Source: Prillingera fragicola (Eukaryota; Basidiomycota; Tremellomycetes; Trichosporonales; Trichosporonaceae). Taken from it: a stretch of DNA of 64,000 nucleotides. This document shows, piece after piece, positions 12,289 to 22,526 of the stretch. Each line of letters starts with the position of its first letter. Position 1 is the first letter of the stretch. The DNA is taken from NCBI GenBank assembly GCA_002335605.1, contig BEDY01000001.1, positions 496,001-560,000 of the forward strand. The letters run 5' to 3'. The translations under genes and the position numbers were made by a program. A model generated the notes under the pieces. The model made no database searches. It worked only from the letters and a program-made list of their open reading frames with translations, and was not told where the DNA came from.

Positions 12289-15235
12289 ATGGAGTCAGGA
12301 GCTATTCAAGGTAGGTTGGCCATTCAGGCGACACCGCTGACATACAGCCCCGCTCCCTTCCCCTTCCACACCTCTCCAGGCAGTCGCCGCTACAGACATT
12401 CACGAACTGCTCCTTGGCCTCGACGCAGACGACTTTGATGACTTTGACGATATAGAGCAAGGCTCTCTCGGCCCTAGTGTACGCGACGATGCCGTTCTTC
12501 CCCCCCACTCCACTTGCGAGAAGCGCGCTCATGACGACACGCAGCGGCAACGTGAGTCAACCCGAGTTGCCCCTGTTGATAAACCAGGCTCTGCCTCTCC
12601 CTATGAAGACTACGACGACAACTTTACCGTCCCACCACCAGGCGACACCCCTGCGGTGGTCTCGTTCGCCACCGCGGCCGGCAAAACCCTCGCCCCTCCC
12701 TCAGAAGCGGCCATGTCTCGTGCGCTCAAGATCATGCGTGACGCAGAGCGCGATCTCGAAGTAGGCGACGAGGGTGATGGCCCCGGGCCATCAAAGAGGA
12801 GACGCGTCGACGAGCCGTCCATGCCCACGTCGACTCCGGTGGCGCAGATTCGTGATGCCCTGGCCGAGTTACGGAACGGTCTCGATGGTGGCGCAGAGCA
12901 GGTGGAGGACGAGGTTCCGGTCGCATCAACCATTACACCGGGCGGGTTTCAGCTCGGATCGGGTCGTGCAGCTCCAGATCCCTCCGACAATGCTCGTGCT
13001 CGTGCTCTTGCACTTTTCACGGAAGACGACGATGAGGCAGCTATTCCCAGCCATTGCTCAGCAGACAACCGCTCGGCAGCGAAGTCCGGCTTTCAGTTGG
13101 GATCTGGTTTTGTCCCTCCAACACAGTCACAAAGCGTTGCGCGAGCTCTTGCAATCTTCAACGACGACCATGCCCGTGCGGGTCCATCGACTCGGCCCGG
13201 AACGCCCACACGCTCGATGGCATTCCGCCCTCCGACGACTCCTCTTCTCTCCGGGTCACCTGCCGTTGCTCGACGGCTTCTAGCCGGAGCTCCCCTGCCA
13301 CCCTCAACTCCCTCCCGCGCTCCCTTACAGACCACTACCAATACGTTTGCCACACCGCGACCCGCGACGCCATCGCAGACCAAGCTGTCCCGTGGCATTG
13401 AGATCAAGGGCCAGGTGGGCACACCTCGTCGCATTGGTCTCGGATTCTCTACACCGGGCTCTGCGCGAGGCAAGGCCCGCAAGGGGTTTAGTACACCGTT
13501 CAAGCCGCCTGGAGCTGTCACCAATGCCAAGTTTAGCACCCCACTGTCGAGCCTTCGCGTGCCAGTCAAGCCGCCAACGCCGGTCAAGACCTATGAGCCA
13601 GTGTTCGATCTGAATCCGCCAGCAGACCGGGAGAGTATGCGCGAGGCGTACCTCTACCCGGGTTTCTACACTGAGGGAGACATGCTCGGCATGGGCCTGC
13701 CCAATGAGATCTGGACTCTCGGCCTCACCAACGCGATCTACTACCAGTTTGTCGCTGAGGACGCCTCGATGCTCGGCAATAAAGAAGCATTCCAGAAGCT
13801 CAAGCGCGACAAGTGCGAGCTTGCTACCCAGAAGTGGGTGGACAACCACTGGGCTATGATTCTGTGGAAGATTGCTGGCCAAGTCTCGGCAAAGCCTACA
13901 TTGTATGACGAAAAGTGGAACTGGTACGAGGTCATTTGCCAGCTCAAGTATCGCTACGAGCGCGAGTATGGAGCTGCCCTCCGACCACTGGTCCGCCGGA
14001 TTCAGGAGCACGACTCTTCCCCGAGCCTGCCCATGGTTCTGTGCGTGGCCGGTGTCTACCACCCCGAGCCGATTCTCGACGAGAAGGACGAGCCGGTGCC
14101 ACAGCGGCCATACCTGTCCCTCACCGACGGATGGTATCAGATTCGAGCGACTGTGGACGACTGCCTCGCCCGCGCCATTGTCAAGGGCAAGATCCGCGTT
14201 GGTCGCAAACTAGGCATTTCGGGCGCCAAGCTCGAGTCAGGCGCGGACGGCAACGACGCGCTCGACGCATTCGAAAAGTCCAACCTTGTGTTGTCGGGCA
14301 ACTCTACGCATTTCGCAAAGTGGGATGCCAGACTTGGTCAGCACGCGCTGCCGTTCATTGCGGGTCTTTCGAGCCTGTCGGTTGACGGCGGTTCGGTTGT
14401 CCTGATGGATATCGTGCTCGACCGGGTCTACCCACTCGCATACATGAACGGAGACCGAGGATCACGCGAGGCGCCGTGGAATGAGGAGGAGGAGGCCAAG
14501 CGCGCAGATGTCTGGAAGGAGAAGCTTGAATCCGAGACGACGCGCCTGCAGGACGAAATGCGCAAGAATCTCGAAAAGATCGAGGACCTCGCCTCTCTCC
14601 TCGCCTCTTACGCCGAGGACGTGAGCCATGTGGGCATGGAGCCTGACAACCTCGACAATGACTTTGACGAAATTCTCGAAGCCAAAGATCCGCGCCCCCT
14701 CCTGCGCGCCATGTCTGGAAGCCACGTTGTACACCTCGCCCGCCACGCTCGCAGCCGCGTCCAAGAGGCCGCGATGGAGGAACGCGCCGAGCTCGAGAGA
14801 AAACTCAAGGAGACGTGCCCGCCGCGCTCGGTCCGCGATTTCCGCATGGTGCGCTTCTGCGACGCGCGTTCCGGGCGCAGGGAGCCGGCGCGCACGGGGA
14901 TGTTGAACGTGTGGGATGCGGCTGCGCTTGGCAACGAGTTGGTGGAGGGCAAACGGTATTTGGTTTCCAACCTTATTCCGGGCAAGAATGGGGATTGGAA
15001 GAAGCCAGTCGCGGGGGCGATGACCGAGGTCTACCTCCACACGCGCAGGGAGACGAGGTGGAAGGCTGTCGAGGTGCCAGAGCCCCAGCCTGTGGTAGCT
15101 GAGCCACCCGAGGAGTCTGTCGAGTCACCTAAAAGCGCGCCTGCCCAGGAAGAATCGGCTGTGAAGACGGAGCAGGGAGTGGAGACAGTCAAGACGGAGA
15201 CCGTCAAGACCGAGTGTGGTGTGAAGCAAGAGTAG
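12289..15235 (+). CDS. BRH2: BRCA2 homologue (Brh2), Rad51 mediator
   Basis: Loads Rad51 onto single-stranded DNA in homologous recombination. Two exons, 12289-12310 and 12348-15235, give 969 residues. An acidic N-terminus (DADDFDDFDD) precedes a BRC-type repeat at residues 114-140 (FATAAGKTLAPP, then ALKIM, the Rad51-binding FxTAxGK pattern) and two degenerate copies at about 208 and 256 beginning GFQLGSG. The DNA-binding region begins with the helical domain near residue 435 (YLYPGFYTEGDMLGMGLPNE, TQKWVDNHWAMILWKIAG) and continues into OB1 (GWYQIRATVDDCL, IVKGKIRVGRKLGISGAKL). A charged helical stretch that could be the base of the tower and a further OB-like segment follow. The C-terminus has several VKTE repeats. 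The continuous frame from exon 2 supports the 12289 start (MESGAIQ). Confidence 0.93.
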
Positions 15236-15407
15236 CCAGTATTAGAACACCCAGTCTCATTAGCATGTTGTGAACAGCACCACGAGTGTATGCATGTGTA
15301 GCCTTGCCGAACGTTGCACTTCTGACATCCAACCTCTCCGCCTACAAACACAACAGAACCAAACCTTGATCCTTGACTTGAAATTGCGAACAATCCCTTA
15401 TGCAAAC

Positions 15408-16372
15408 TCACGCCACAACCATAGCGTCCACACCAGTACAAGCACGGAGCGCCCGACGCACATCATCGGGCACGCTCTCGACAGTAACCTCGTGTCCGTG
15501 CGCGTCGCGCTGCGTGTCGTGCTGGATCGCCGGCGTCACTCCGGTGTAGTACTCGATCCACGCGCGCGTGTCGGCGGGCGACAGGTCTTGGATCACTATC
15601 AGTGACGTGAGGGGCTGCGGTCGTTAGTGGTTCTGGTCGGTGTGTTGCCAAGACAAAGGGGCGATGCGCCCCGTGGGGTGCGGGGAAGGTGGTGGGTGGA
15701 GGCAGTGGGAGTCTCAACACACCGGAAGATTGGGTGGGACGGGATCCTTGCCGTTCGTGACGGGGAGCAGGGGTTGGCCCAAGTAGTGTAAGATGCGGTT
15801 CTGGTTTCTAGAGATCAGCAACGCCAGGCATGGGGGGCTCACCTCGTCTCGACTTGGGCGATCCGCTGGTCCTGCCCCTCCAATCTCTTGTCAAACGCCT
15901 GCGCGAGCCTGTGCATCTGCTGCTGAATCTGCGCAGTTGTTCCCTTTCGTCCGCGGCCATCGTCATCAGAGCCTTCCGGTATCATGTCGTTGCCGGGCGA
16001 GCGAAATCGTCGCAGCGGCGCTCCAGGCTCCTCGGCGATAAGGTTCGGTGGGCGGGATCGCGAGCGGGACTTGTATCTGACTGGCGACTTGTCCGGGGAC
16101 ACGCTTGCGTCGCGGTGTCCGAGGAGTTGGGAGCGCCAGACGCGCGCAGTGCGGCGTGGAGAGGGGTCGCTGCGACGCAGAGTACCTTGGTGGCTTGGGT
16201 GGACAGACGAGTTGGCGACACTGTTTGCGAACCCAAGAGCGGCCTCCAGGCATTCCGGAGGAGCGTCGGCGGGGAGACCGCCGTGCTTTTCGTGCATTTC
16301 CTTGATCTGAGGGTGCTGCTCTAGCGCCGGGTGCGAGAGCAGCTCGGGGGGGATAGCGTATACCTCTGACAT
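15408..16372 (-). CDS. Protein of unknown function
   Basis: Exons 16372-15843, 15807-15723, 15614-15408 give 273 residues with consistent phases. The N-terminus (MSEVYAIPPELLSHPALEQH) and the C-terminal exon (PADTRAWIEYYTGVTPAI) look globular; the middle is Arg/Ser-rich and disordered (KSPVRYKSRSRSRPPN). A predicted helix, QIQQQMHRLAQAFDKRLEGQ, suggests a short coiled coil. I do not recognise a family. The open frame continues upstream of 16372 without protein-like character, so I start at MSEVY, which has the good context CCACCATGT. It is convergent with BRCA2 (172 bp between stops). Confidence 0.7.
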
Positions 16373-18684
16373 GGTGGTGTTGAAGAGGTTGGCAGTGTCA
16401 ATGGCGGCAAGAAAACGAATGCTGGCTATCTTTGGTGTCTTGGTGGTGGGGTCGGCATCTACCCGGCAGGCAGTGTGGCACCATAACGTCATAGCCGAAG
16501 CAGCCGATCCCTCCGAGATTGACTCCGTCAGTGTGGCCCCCAAGTGGCACCGTGGCATGCATCGGTGGTGTGGTAGCGAGCAGGGTGGCGGTGGTGGCAT
16601 TCGCAGGACCATGGCCAACGAGCTCCGCATACATTGCCCTGTCATCTTGGATTTGTGATTTTCTCGGACCCACTTGGTTAAGCTGCTTACATGACCAAGC
16701 CACGAGGCCGACACATCGCGGCCATCACTTTCCATGGCCGCCAAGTTTCGTGCAAATAAAGTGGGTCAAGCATCCACTAGGCCGCGAACATGCATCGAGT
16801 GCTCCATAGCAACGGAGACTGCAACAGTGGCTGCAACACTTTCAGTGACGCAAGGGCAGAGCTGCTCCTTTCCAGTAGTAGCTGGAACAAAATGGCGTCG
16901 CAAGACAATCTCCTTGGCCGCTGTTCGCCAGTTCCAGGGCAGCACATGAAAGATGACACTGACACTCGACACAGGGGTTCGTTCCCCCCCATCTCTGCCC
17001 TGGAAGGATTGTTTGAGGGTACGGTACCACTCTTTCGACCCTGGTCGCGACCAGGCCCCTTGCTCCATAAATTCTGGACCCGAGGAGCTTCCGGCCGCAC
17101 GTGAAGTAGTGCTGTCATTATTCTTTTGGAGATCTCGAGCGACGTGCGGGTGTGCTCTCGTGGGTTGGGGTACGACCCAAGAACCGGCGGATGTGACATG
17201 CCAAAGAGCAAAACTCATTTGCGTATTCTTGTTCTGCGTGTAAACTTTGATGTGTTTGAAGCTAGTGGAAGTGTGCAGGGGAAGGAACAGCACAGGGTTG
17301 CAAGGTCGAACGAGGCACAGTCCCATGTGTGCAACGGCATGCAGTGAGGCTGCTCCTGAATAGCCCAGAGGCAGAGTACTGGGTCTCGCAAGGTCTGGGA
17401 GACAACGCTGTCACAGAGGTGAGTTTCTGGATGGATTGGAAGACTGCAGCGATGGTAGTCGTGTGGGGGTCTTTGAGGTTCCACGAAGTGTGGCGTTCTT
17501 CCCCCTCCATTTTCCTCTTGCTGGGTCATGTCTTGATCTCCCGTGAGTGACTCTGTAAACTTATAGAAAAAAGCGTAGACGAACAGCTGCAAGATGTAAA
17601 GAAGCTGGCCAGTGGCCAGTGGAGTACTCTGATTTTCCGTCGTTGTCAAGCGTCCCTGCCAACAATCGCCAATCGGTGTCCAACTCATGGGCTCAACTCA
17701 CAGGCTCGTGCCACGTTCTACTTGGAACAAGCTACTACAAGCACTCCTTGGCCCACAGATAACCACTACAGCTCTTTCACTTTCAGTTTGACTTCATCCA
17801 TCATTCTATCAACGAGGGGGATCCATCAATTCCCCTCAGTGGCCTCGAACTGCAGTGCTACTCGCCTTTGTAATTCGCCTCCTACTTCACGCCTTCCGTC
17901 TTTTTGGCAACCTAGCGAAGGTCCAAACTCAGATTTGTTCTGGTTATCAGTCCCAGCAGTTGAATGGAGTCCTCTTCAATACCCACTGGCGTTTCGTCCA
18001 AACTTCGAGGAAAGGCCACGAACAACTCTTGCGCTTCCTGCTCTTGGCGTCACAGTGCTATACTGGCCTGGCATGGTGAGTTTCTGGGTATCCCATACCC
18101 CTCAGCTCTGTGTTCTATCCCTATTTAAATCTTTCTCCTTTTCGCTATACCAAGAGTTGGGGTCTATGCAGGAGCTTGGCCACCCCGGAGGTGGAACAGT
18201 ACCATGCCATCTCCAGGGCTTCTTTGAGGTGTGGATCAACTAACAATTGATTTGTCAACAAAATCTATGCACAACCACTGCCGGCTAACCAATACCTGAC
18301 TTATCTCAGATATTCAAGCTGCAGAGCCATTCCTTTCTTTGCTCATTCGACGATGCGGCCGACTGCCACATCGAGGACCGGCTGAAGTGGCGGCTAATAT
18401 CCCTCGTCAGCCGCGTCTGTTCAACAATCCTCATTCCACTTCTGCTCAATGCGGCACGACCATCACTCTTCCCGGCTATAACAATACTAACCCTACCATA
18501 TCATTGGATTGGGTGGTATCATCCGTTTCCGGGAGCACGGTTGACTAATGGGACAGCATATGACTCCATCAACGCTTGCGTCCAGCTGACGAGCCACCCG
18601 TGCTACCTTGGAAAGGCATAAAAGACAAGACTCTGGAGCCTCATCTCTCTTATTCTCTCATCTCATCACAGAATATTACACATC
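16373..18684. other. 2.3-kb divergent intergenic region
   Basis: Holds the promoters of the unknown gene at 15408-16372 and of the Leu-x-x repeat gene. Several isolated splice-like signals occur between 17700 and 18320 (a GTGAGT near 18075, a CTTATCTCAG near 18301-18310), but I could not join them to a conserved protein; a non-coding or long 5' leader transcript is possible. Confidence 0.5.
18617..18624 (+). promoter_or_regulatory. TATA-like box of the Leu-x-x repeat gene
   Basis: CATAAAAG lies 61 bp upstream of the ATG at 18685 and is followed by a CT-rich stretch (18640-18670), the usual arrangement of a short-leader, strongly expressed fungal gene. Confidence 0.55.
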
Positions 18685-20565
18685 ATGTCGCAGTTTTACT
18701 TGCCCAGGTTCCAACTCCCCGAGTACTTTGGCAACGTCGACAATGTGATCGTGCCCGTGGCTGCGCCCGCTGTCCCCTCCGATTTCCTCAACACCACTTG
18801 CACCTCCGACGACTCTACCAAGCTGCTCGGTAACAACTCTATCACCAGCCAGAGCTCCAGTGAAAACACCATGGCGCACTCTACCCCAACACCGCCTGCC
18901 AACCTGCCCGCATCCGGTTATGTCCCCATCATAATGCCGGGCTCTTACGCCGCTGCTGATCTTGTGTCCACCTCCAAGCCGCTTCCCGCCTCGCCCATGT
19001 CCACCTTCACTGTCCTCCCTCCATCACCGGCTCTCACGAGGGTGGATGGAACAGCCACCACAGCCCCTCCCGTTCTCGAGGCCAAGAGGTTTATACCCCC
19101 TCGCTTTCTCAGCCCCGAGTGCCTCGCAGCCAACCCGGTCATCGCCGCGATGTACCGGACTGACCGCGTTGTCCCTCTTCCTCTCACCGACGGCGTTCTT
19201 GCCACCCTTCTCCACTGGTCGGCCTTTGTTCTGGGCACGAGGGGGGAAAGTCCCAGCCAGTGTGCCGAGACACGCGAGCTCCTCTCCTGGGTCCTCGAGT
19301 ATGAGGGCTCCAATGATGCCGCACCCTCCGAGCCCATTCCCGCCCCAGCTTGCTCGTGCGGCACCAGTCCGTCAGCCGTCAATGAGCTAGGCACCGCCGT
19401 CGAAGGCCTTGGCGACGTTCTTGGTGGAATCGAGTCCAAACTTGCTCACCTCGACCAGCTCGAGGGCCTCGAGGCCCGCCTCACCTCGCTCATTACCCAG
19501 CCCAATGCCGGAACGGTGGCACTCGAGCGCCTTGGCAAGGCTGTGGACACACTTGGTGGCGTTCTCGGCAATCTCGAGGACAAGCTCAGCAAGCTTGACG
19601 TACTTGACACCGTCGACGACAAGTTTTCGGCCATTGAGACCAAGCTCGACTCCACCCTGCAGGCCACTAGCACGGACTCTGCTCTCCACAGGCTCGAGGT
19701 ACTCGGCAGCACGATGTTGGTCCTTGACGCCAAGCTCGACAAGCTGAACCTTCTCGACGACATTGGCTCGCGCCTCAAGCGTGTCAGCAAGCGGGTGGCG
19801 GCCAATCCCGACGCCGCCCAGATTGCCCAGGCCCTCCAGCCCTCTTTCGACACTGTTGACGAAAAGCTCAAGTCGCTCTCCAAGCTCGACTCTCTTGAGA
19901 AGCTGGAAAAGCTTGACGCTCTCGGCGAGCTCACCTATCTCTCGGACCTCTCCAACCTCGCCTACCTTGAGCGTCTCGACAAGCTCTCAGCCCTCGAGGA
20001 CCTGGACTCGCTCAACGATCTCGGCCAGCTCAAGCAGCTTGAAATGCTTGACAAGCTCGACCTCCTCGACCAGCTCTCCAACCTCGACTCGCTCACCAGC
20101 CTCCAGCGCCTTGACGACCTCTCTGCTCTGAAAGCCCTCCCGACCCTTACCCCCGAGACGCTCAACAGCCTCGAAGACCTCAAGCACCTCTCCCAGCTAG
20201 ACCAGCTCGAAAAGCTCTCAAAGCTCAACCACCTGGGCAAGCTCTCAAACCTCTCAAAGCTCAACCAGCTCGACAATCTGTACGAGCTCTACAAGGGTGC
20301 CCGCGGCGAAATGAGTATCAAGCTTGACAAGCTCGACATGCTTGATCGCCTCTACAAGCTGGATAGCCTCAGCAAGCTCGATAAGCTCGGCAAGCTTGAG
20401 AAGCTGGATCAGCTGGATATGCTTGGACAGCTCAAGAAGCTTGATCGTCTTCAGGATGAGCAAGAGGACGACGAGGACGAGGAGCTTGGGCAACTCGAGA
20501 ACGACGAGTCAGAGAACTCGGAGGACGAGGAGTATGATTACCTCGAGGCCGATGAGCTGTCCTAA
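18685..20565 (+). CDS. Novel Leu-x-x triplet-repeat protein
   Basis: Single exon, 626 residues; I recognise no family. Residues 1-130 are Pro/Ser/Thr-rich and disordered. Residues about 135-210 look globular (FIPPRFLSPECLAANP, TDGVLATLLHWSAFVLG). Residues 232-375 hold three or four degenerate repeats of about 45-50 residues built on LGxVLGxxExKLxxLDxL. From residue 395 every third residue is leucine: 32 consecutive triplets (395-490), 15 (493-537) and, after a GARGEMSIK break, 15 more (547-591). The x positions are mostly Asp, Lys, Ser, Glu, Gln and Asn. The C-terminus is strongly acidic (EQEDDEDEELGQ onward). No signal peptide or membrane segment is seen. Period 3 does not make an ordinary amphipathic alpha-helix; a solenoid, 3-10-like or polyproline-II-like fold are possibilities. 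It is convergent with the promethin-like gene. Confidence 0.85.
   Translation: MSQFYLPRFQLPEYFGNVDNVIVPVAAPAVPSDFLNTTCTSDDSTKLLGNNSITSQSSSENTMAHSTPTPPANLPASGYVPIIMPGSYAAADLVSTSKPLPASPMSTFTVLPPSPALTRVDGTATTAPPVLEAKRFIPPRFLSPECLAANPVIAAMYRTDRVVPLPLTDGVLATLLHWSAFVLGTRGESPSQCAETRELLSWVLEYEGSNDAAPSEPIPAPACSCGTSPSAVNELGTAVEGLGDVLGGIESKLAHLDQLEGLEARLTSLITQPNAGTVALERLGKAVDTLGGVLGNLEDKLSKLDVLDTVDDKFSAIETKLDSTLQATSTDSALHRLEVLGSTMLVLDAKLDKLNLLDDIGSRLKRVSKRVAANPDAAQIAQALQPSFDTVDEKLKSLSKLDSLEKLEKLDALGELTYLSDLSNLAYLERLDKLSALEDLDSLNDLGQLKQLEMLDKLDLLDQLSNLDSLTSLQRLDDLSALKALPTLTPETLNSLEDLKHLSQLDQLEKLSKLNHLGKLSNLSKLNQLDNLYELYKGARGEMSIKLDKLDMLDRLYKLDSLSKLDKLGKLEKLDQLDMLGQLKKLDRLQDEQEDDEDEELGQLENDESENSEDEEYDYLEADELS
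19867..20457 (+). repeat. Leu-x-x coding repeat (62 triplets in three runs)
   Basis: The 9-bp periodic sequence encodes residues 395-591 of the protein at 18685-20565. Leucine codons alternate between CTC, CTT and CTG and the intervening codons vary, so this is not a simple recent microsatellite: the amino-acid period is kept while the DNA has diverged. Confidence 0.9.
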
Positions 20566-20903
20566 ACTCCACACCAACATCATCTCCACTGTAGCGCTGT
20601 ATCAACACTTGGCCGTGCCATCTCACTGTCAGCCGTATCATTGGCCCTTGCCTGTACTGTAGCGACCCTTGTGAATATTGTCATCATGTATGTCTTGTCT
20701 TGGAACGAGAACAGTGTCGTATCTGTGGCGCATCTAGGTATCACGACGACGTCGCGGAGCGCTAAAAGTCAAGTCGTAACATCGTCGTCAACTACAACAC
20801 GAGTACAGGCATCGTTAAGAAGAGTGAATGAAAAGTATATATTAGCAGAGAGCAGAGATAGAGTCTCTAAAGTTTAGGGCAGCACTGGCTACCACCAAGG
20901 GCG
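20566..20903. other. Convergent 3' intergenic region
   Basis: 3' flanks of the triplet-repeat gene and the promethin-like gene; AT-rich around 20820-20880 as expected for mRNA 3' ends. Nothing else was seen. Confidence 0.6.
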
Positions 20904-22047
20904 CTACTTTTCGCCTTCCTCCGACTCCCAGTCGTCCTCGCCATCTGCATCACTGGCCTGCTTTGGCAGGTCGGAGAACTTGCGAGGCTCAGGGCTGAAC
21001 AGGTCTGGCTCGGCTTTGACTTGTGGGACGCTCGTGCTGATGCTCCTGGGCGCGGCACCGACGGCGTTGACAACACGGTAGTTCTTAACCGAGCTAGAGG
21101 ACGAGTGGCGGGAGAGAACGGGCTTGGCATCCACGCGCTCGACGGCGTAGGCACTGTAGTCGTGCTCGCGAGGTTCGCGAGCCGGGAGGGTCTTGTACGA
21201 GTTGGGTTCGTACTTTGGGGAGAGCGAGGTGGAGAGGCCGATACGGCCTGCGGTCTCGTCCAGCCAGGTACGCACGCCTTGGAGAGCGGCCTGGAGTGGG
21301 GGCAGGTCGGCCTCGGACGCGGTAAGAAGGTGGATGTAGAGGCGGTGGGCGAGGAACAGGCTCAGAAGCACACAGAGAGCCATGAATGCCACGACGCCCG
21401 AGAAAATGAGGACGGGGAGGAGGATGGCGGCTATGCGTTGTCAGCGGATGATAGCGGATTGCCGGAGGCTCTGCACGCGGAATGTTTGCGTGGGAAGCGC
21501 GACGACTTACATGCGAGAGCAAGCGTTCCCAATATGCTCAAGGTGAGAATAATCAAACCCGTGCCGGTGAGGAATACGGTCGAAGCAATCACGAATCCCC
21601 TGAGTCTATGTCAGTCGTGTCAACAGTGGGTGCCCTCGACTTACGCAAAACACAGGATTGGAATGCAGCTGAGAGCACAGAAAATGGAAAGAAATGTCTG
21701 TAACCGTGTGAGTTTCGGGTCTGATGGCTTATCTCAGCGTCCATCACTCACAAATATGACTGGCGACGCGTCGGCAAACGACTTTGCCCCTTCGGCCATG
21801 GGCGTGAGGGCCTTTTGGATGCTGTCCGTCAGACGATACTCTTGCGACAACCAAGTCATACTCACCGGTCAGACTGGTCGCGTACACGCCGAGTTATATC
21901 CTCTAGCGCAGCCTGAGCAGCACGTTCGTTGCTGCTGGGCGCGATTGCCGTGCCATGATCGGGCATGTTTCTCTTTCTGAGGTGAATGACACGAGAAGAG
22001 TGGTGAGGAGCGTGATCGGAGGGTGCTGTGTATGCCACTGGAGCCAT
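20904..22047 (-). CDS. Promethin/LDAF1-like membrane protein (lipid droplet assembly)
   Basis: Exons 22047-21866, 21821-21752, 21697-21645, 21599-21511, 21430-20904; 306 residues in continuous frame. The central part has hydrophobic hairpins: PVIFTFLSIFCALSCIPILC, then AGFVIASTVFLTGTGLIIL with LSILGTLALA, then AILLPVLIFSGVVAFMAL. The order 'ASPVIF - two tight helical hairpins - charged tail' resembles promethin/TMEM159 and yeast Ldo16, which work with seipin at ER-lipid droplet contacts. The C-terminal 150 residues are polar and end in an acidic tail. The start is uncertain: MAPVAY at 22047 is chosen; MDSASIV at 22143 (338 residues) and MPDHG at 21966 are in frame. The family call is from topology and pattern, not a search. 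Confidence 0.6.
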
Positions 22048-22526
22048 GACCCTTGGCTTTTGGCTTGTTGTTGATGATAAACGAGTGTTAACGTGGTTGT
22101 AGTGGTGGGAACAAGGACGGGCAACGATGGACGCGCTGTCCATGTCATGGCCAGTGCCTAGCGGATCAGATGTGTCACCTCCACCAGCCCGCCCTGGCGG
22201 CGAATTAGAAATATTGTTCGTAATAAAGGAGATAGTGCTAATAATCATTAGGAAAATTTCTAATCCTCAAATGTGTGCCACTACCACGTGTATTTCGGGA
22301 AAAGCACAAACCCCGGCTTCAGTCTTGCTGCTGGGACTTTTGTCCTCGAAGTCCATGGTGCTGGCGACGCCTAGCAGTAGCATCCACAACAGCGGCGCGA
22401 CCCACCCCTCGACTCTCTCTCCCAAAAGCCTAGGATACGCATCAACAGCGTACACAGGCAATAGACTCGCGACCGTCAAATTCCCCCCCATCCTTAATCG
22501 CTTCCTCCCATCCAAAACGATCCATC
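22048..22526. promoter_or_regulatory. Divergent promoter, promethin-like gene and eIF3l
   Basis: About 480 bp between divergent starts. It contains an AT-rich core at 22200-22265 (for example GAAATATTGTTCGTAATAAA) inside otherwise GC-rich DNA and a pyrimidine-rich leader before eIF3l. Confidence 0.5.

Noticed and set aside
17722..18243. 173-codon frame upstream of the triplet-repeat gene
   Set aside because: Ser/Pro/Phe-rich translation of pyrimidine-rich DNA; no conserved pattern and interrupted by splice-like signals.
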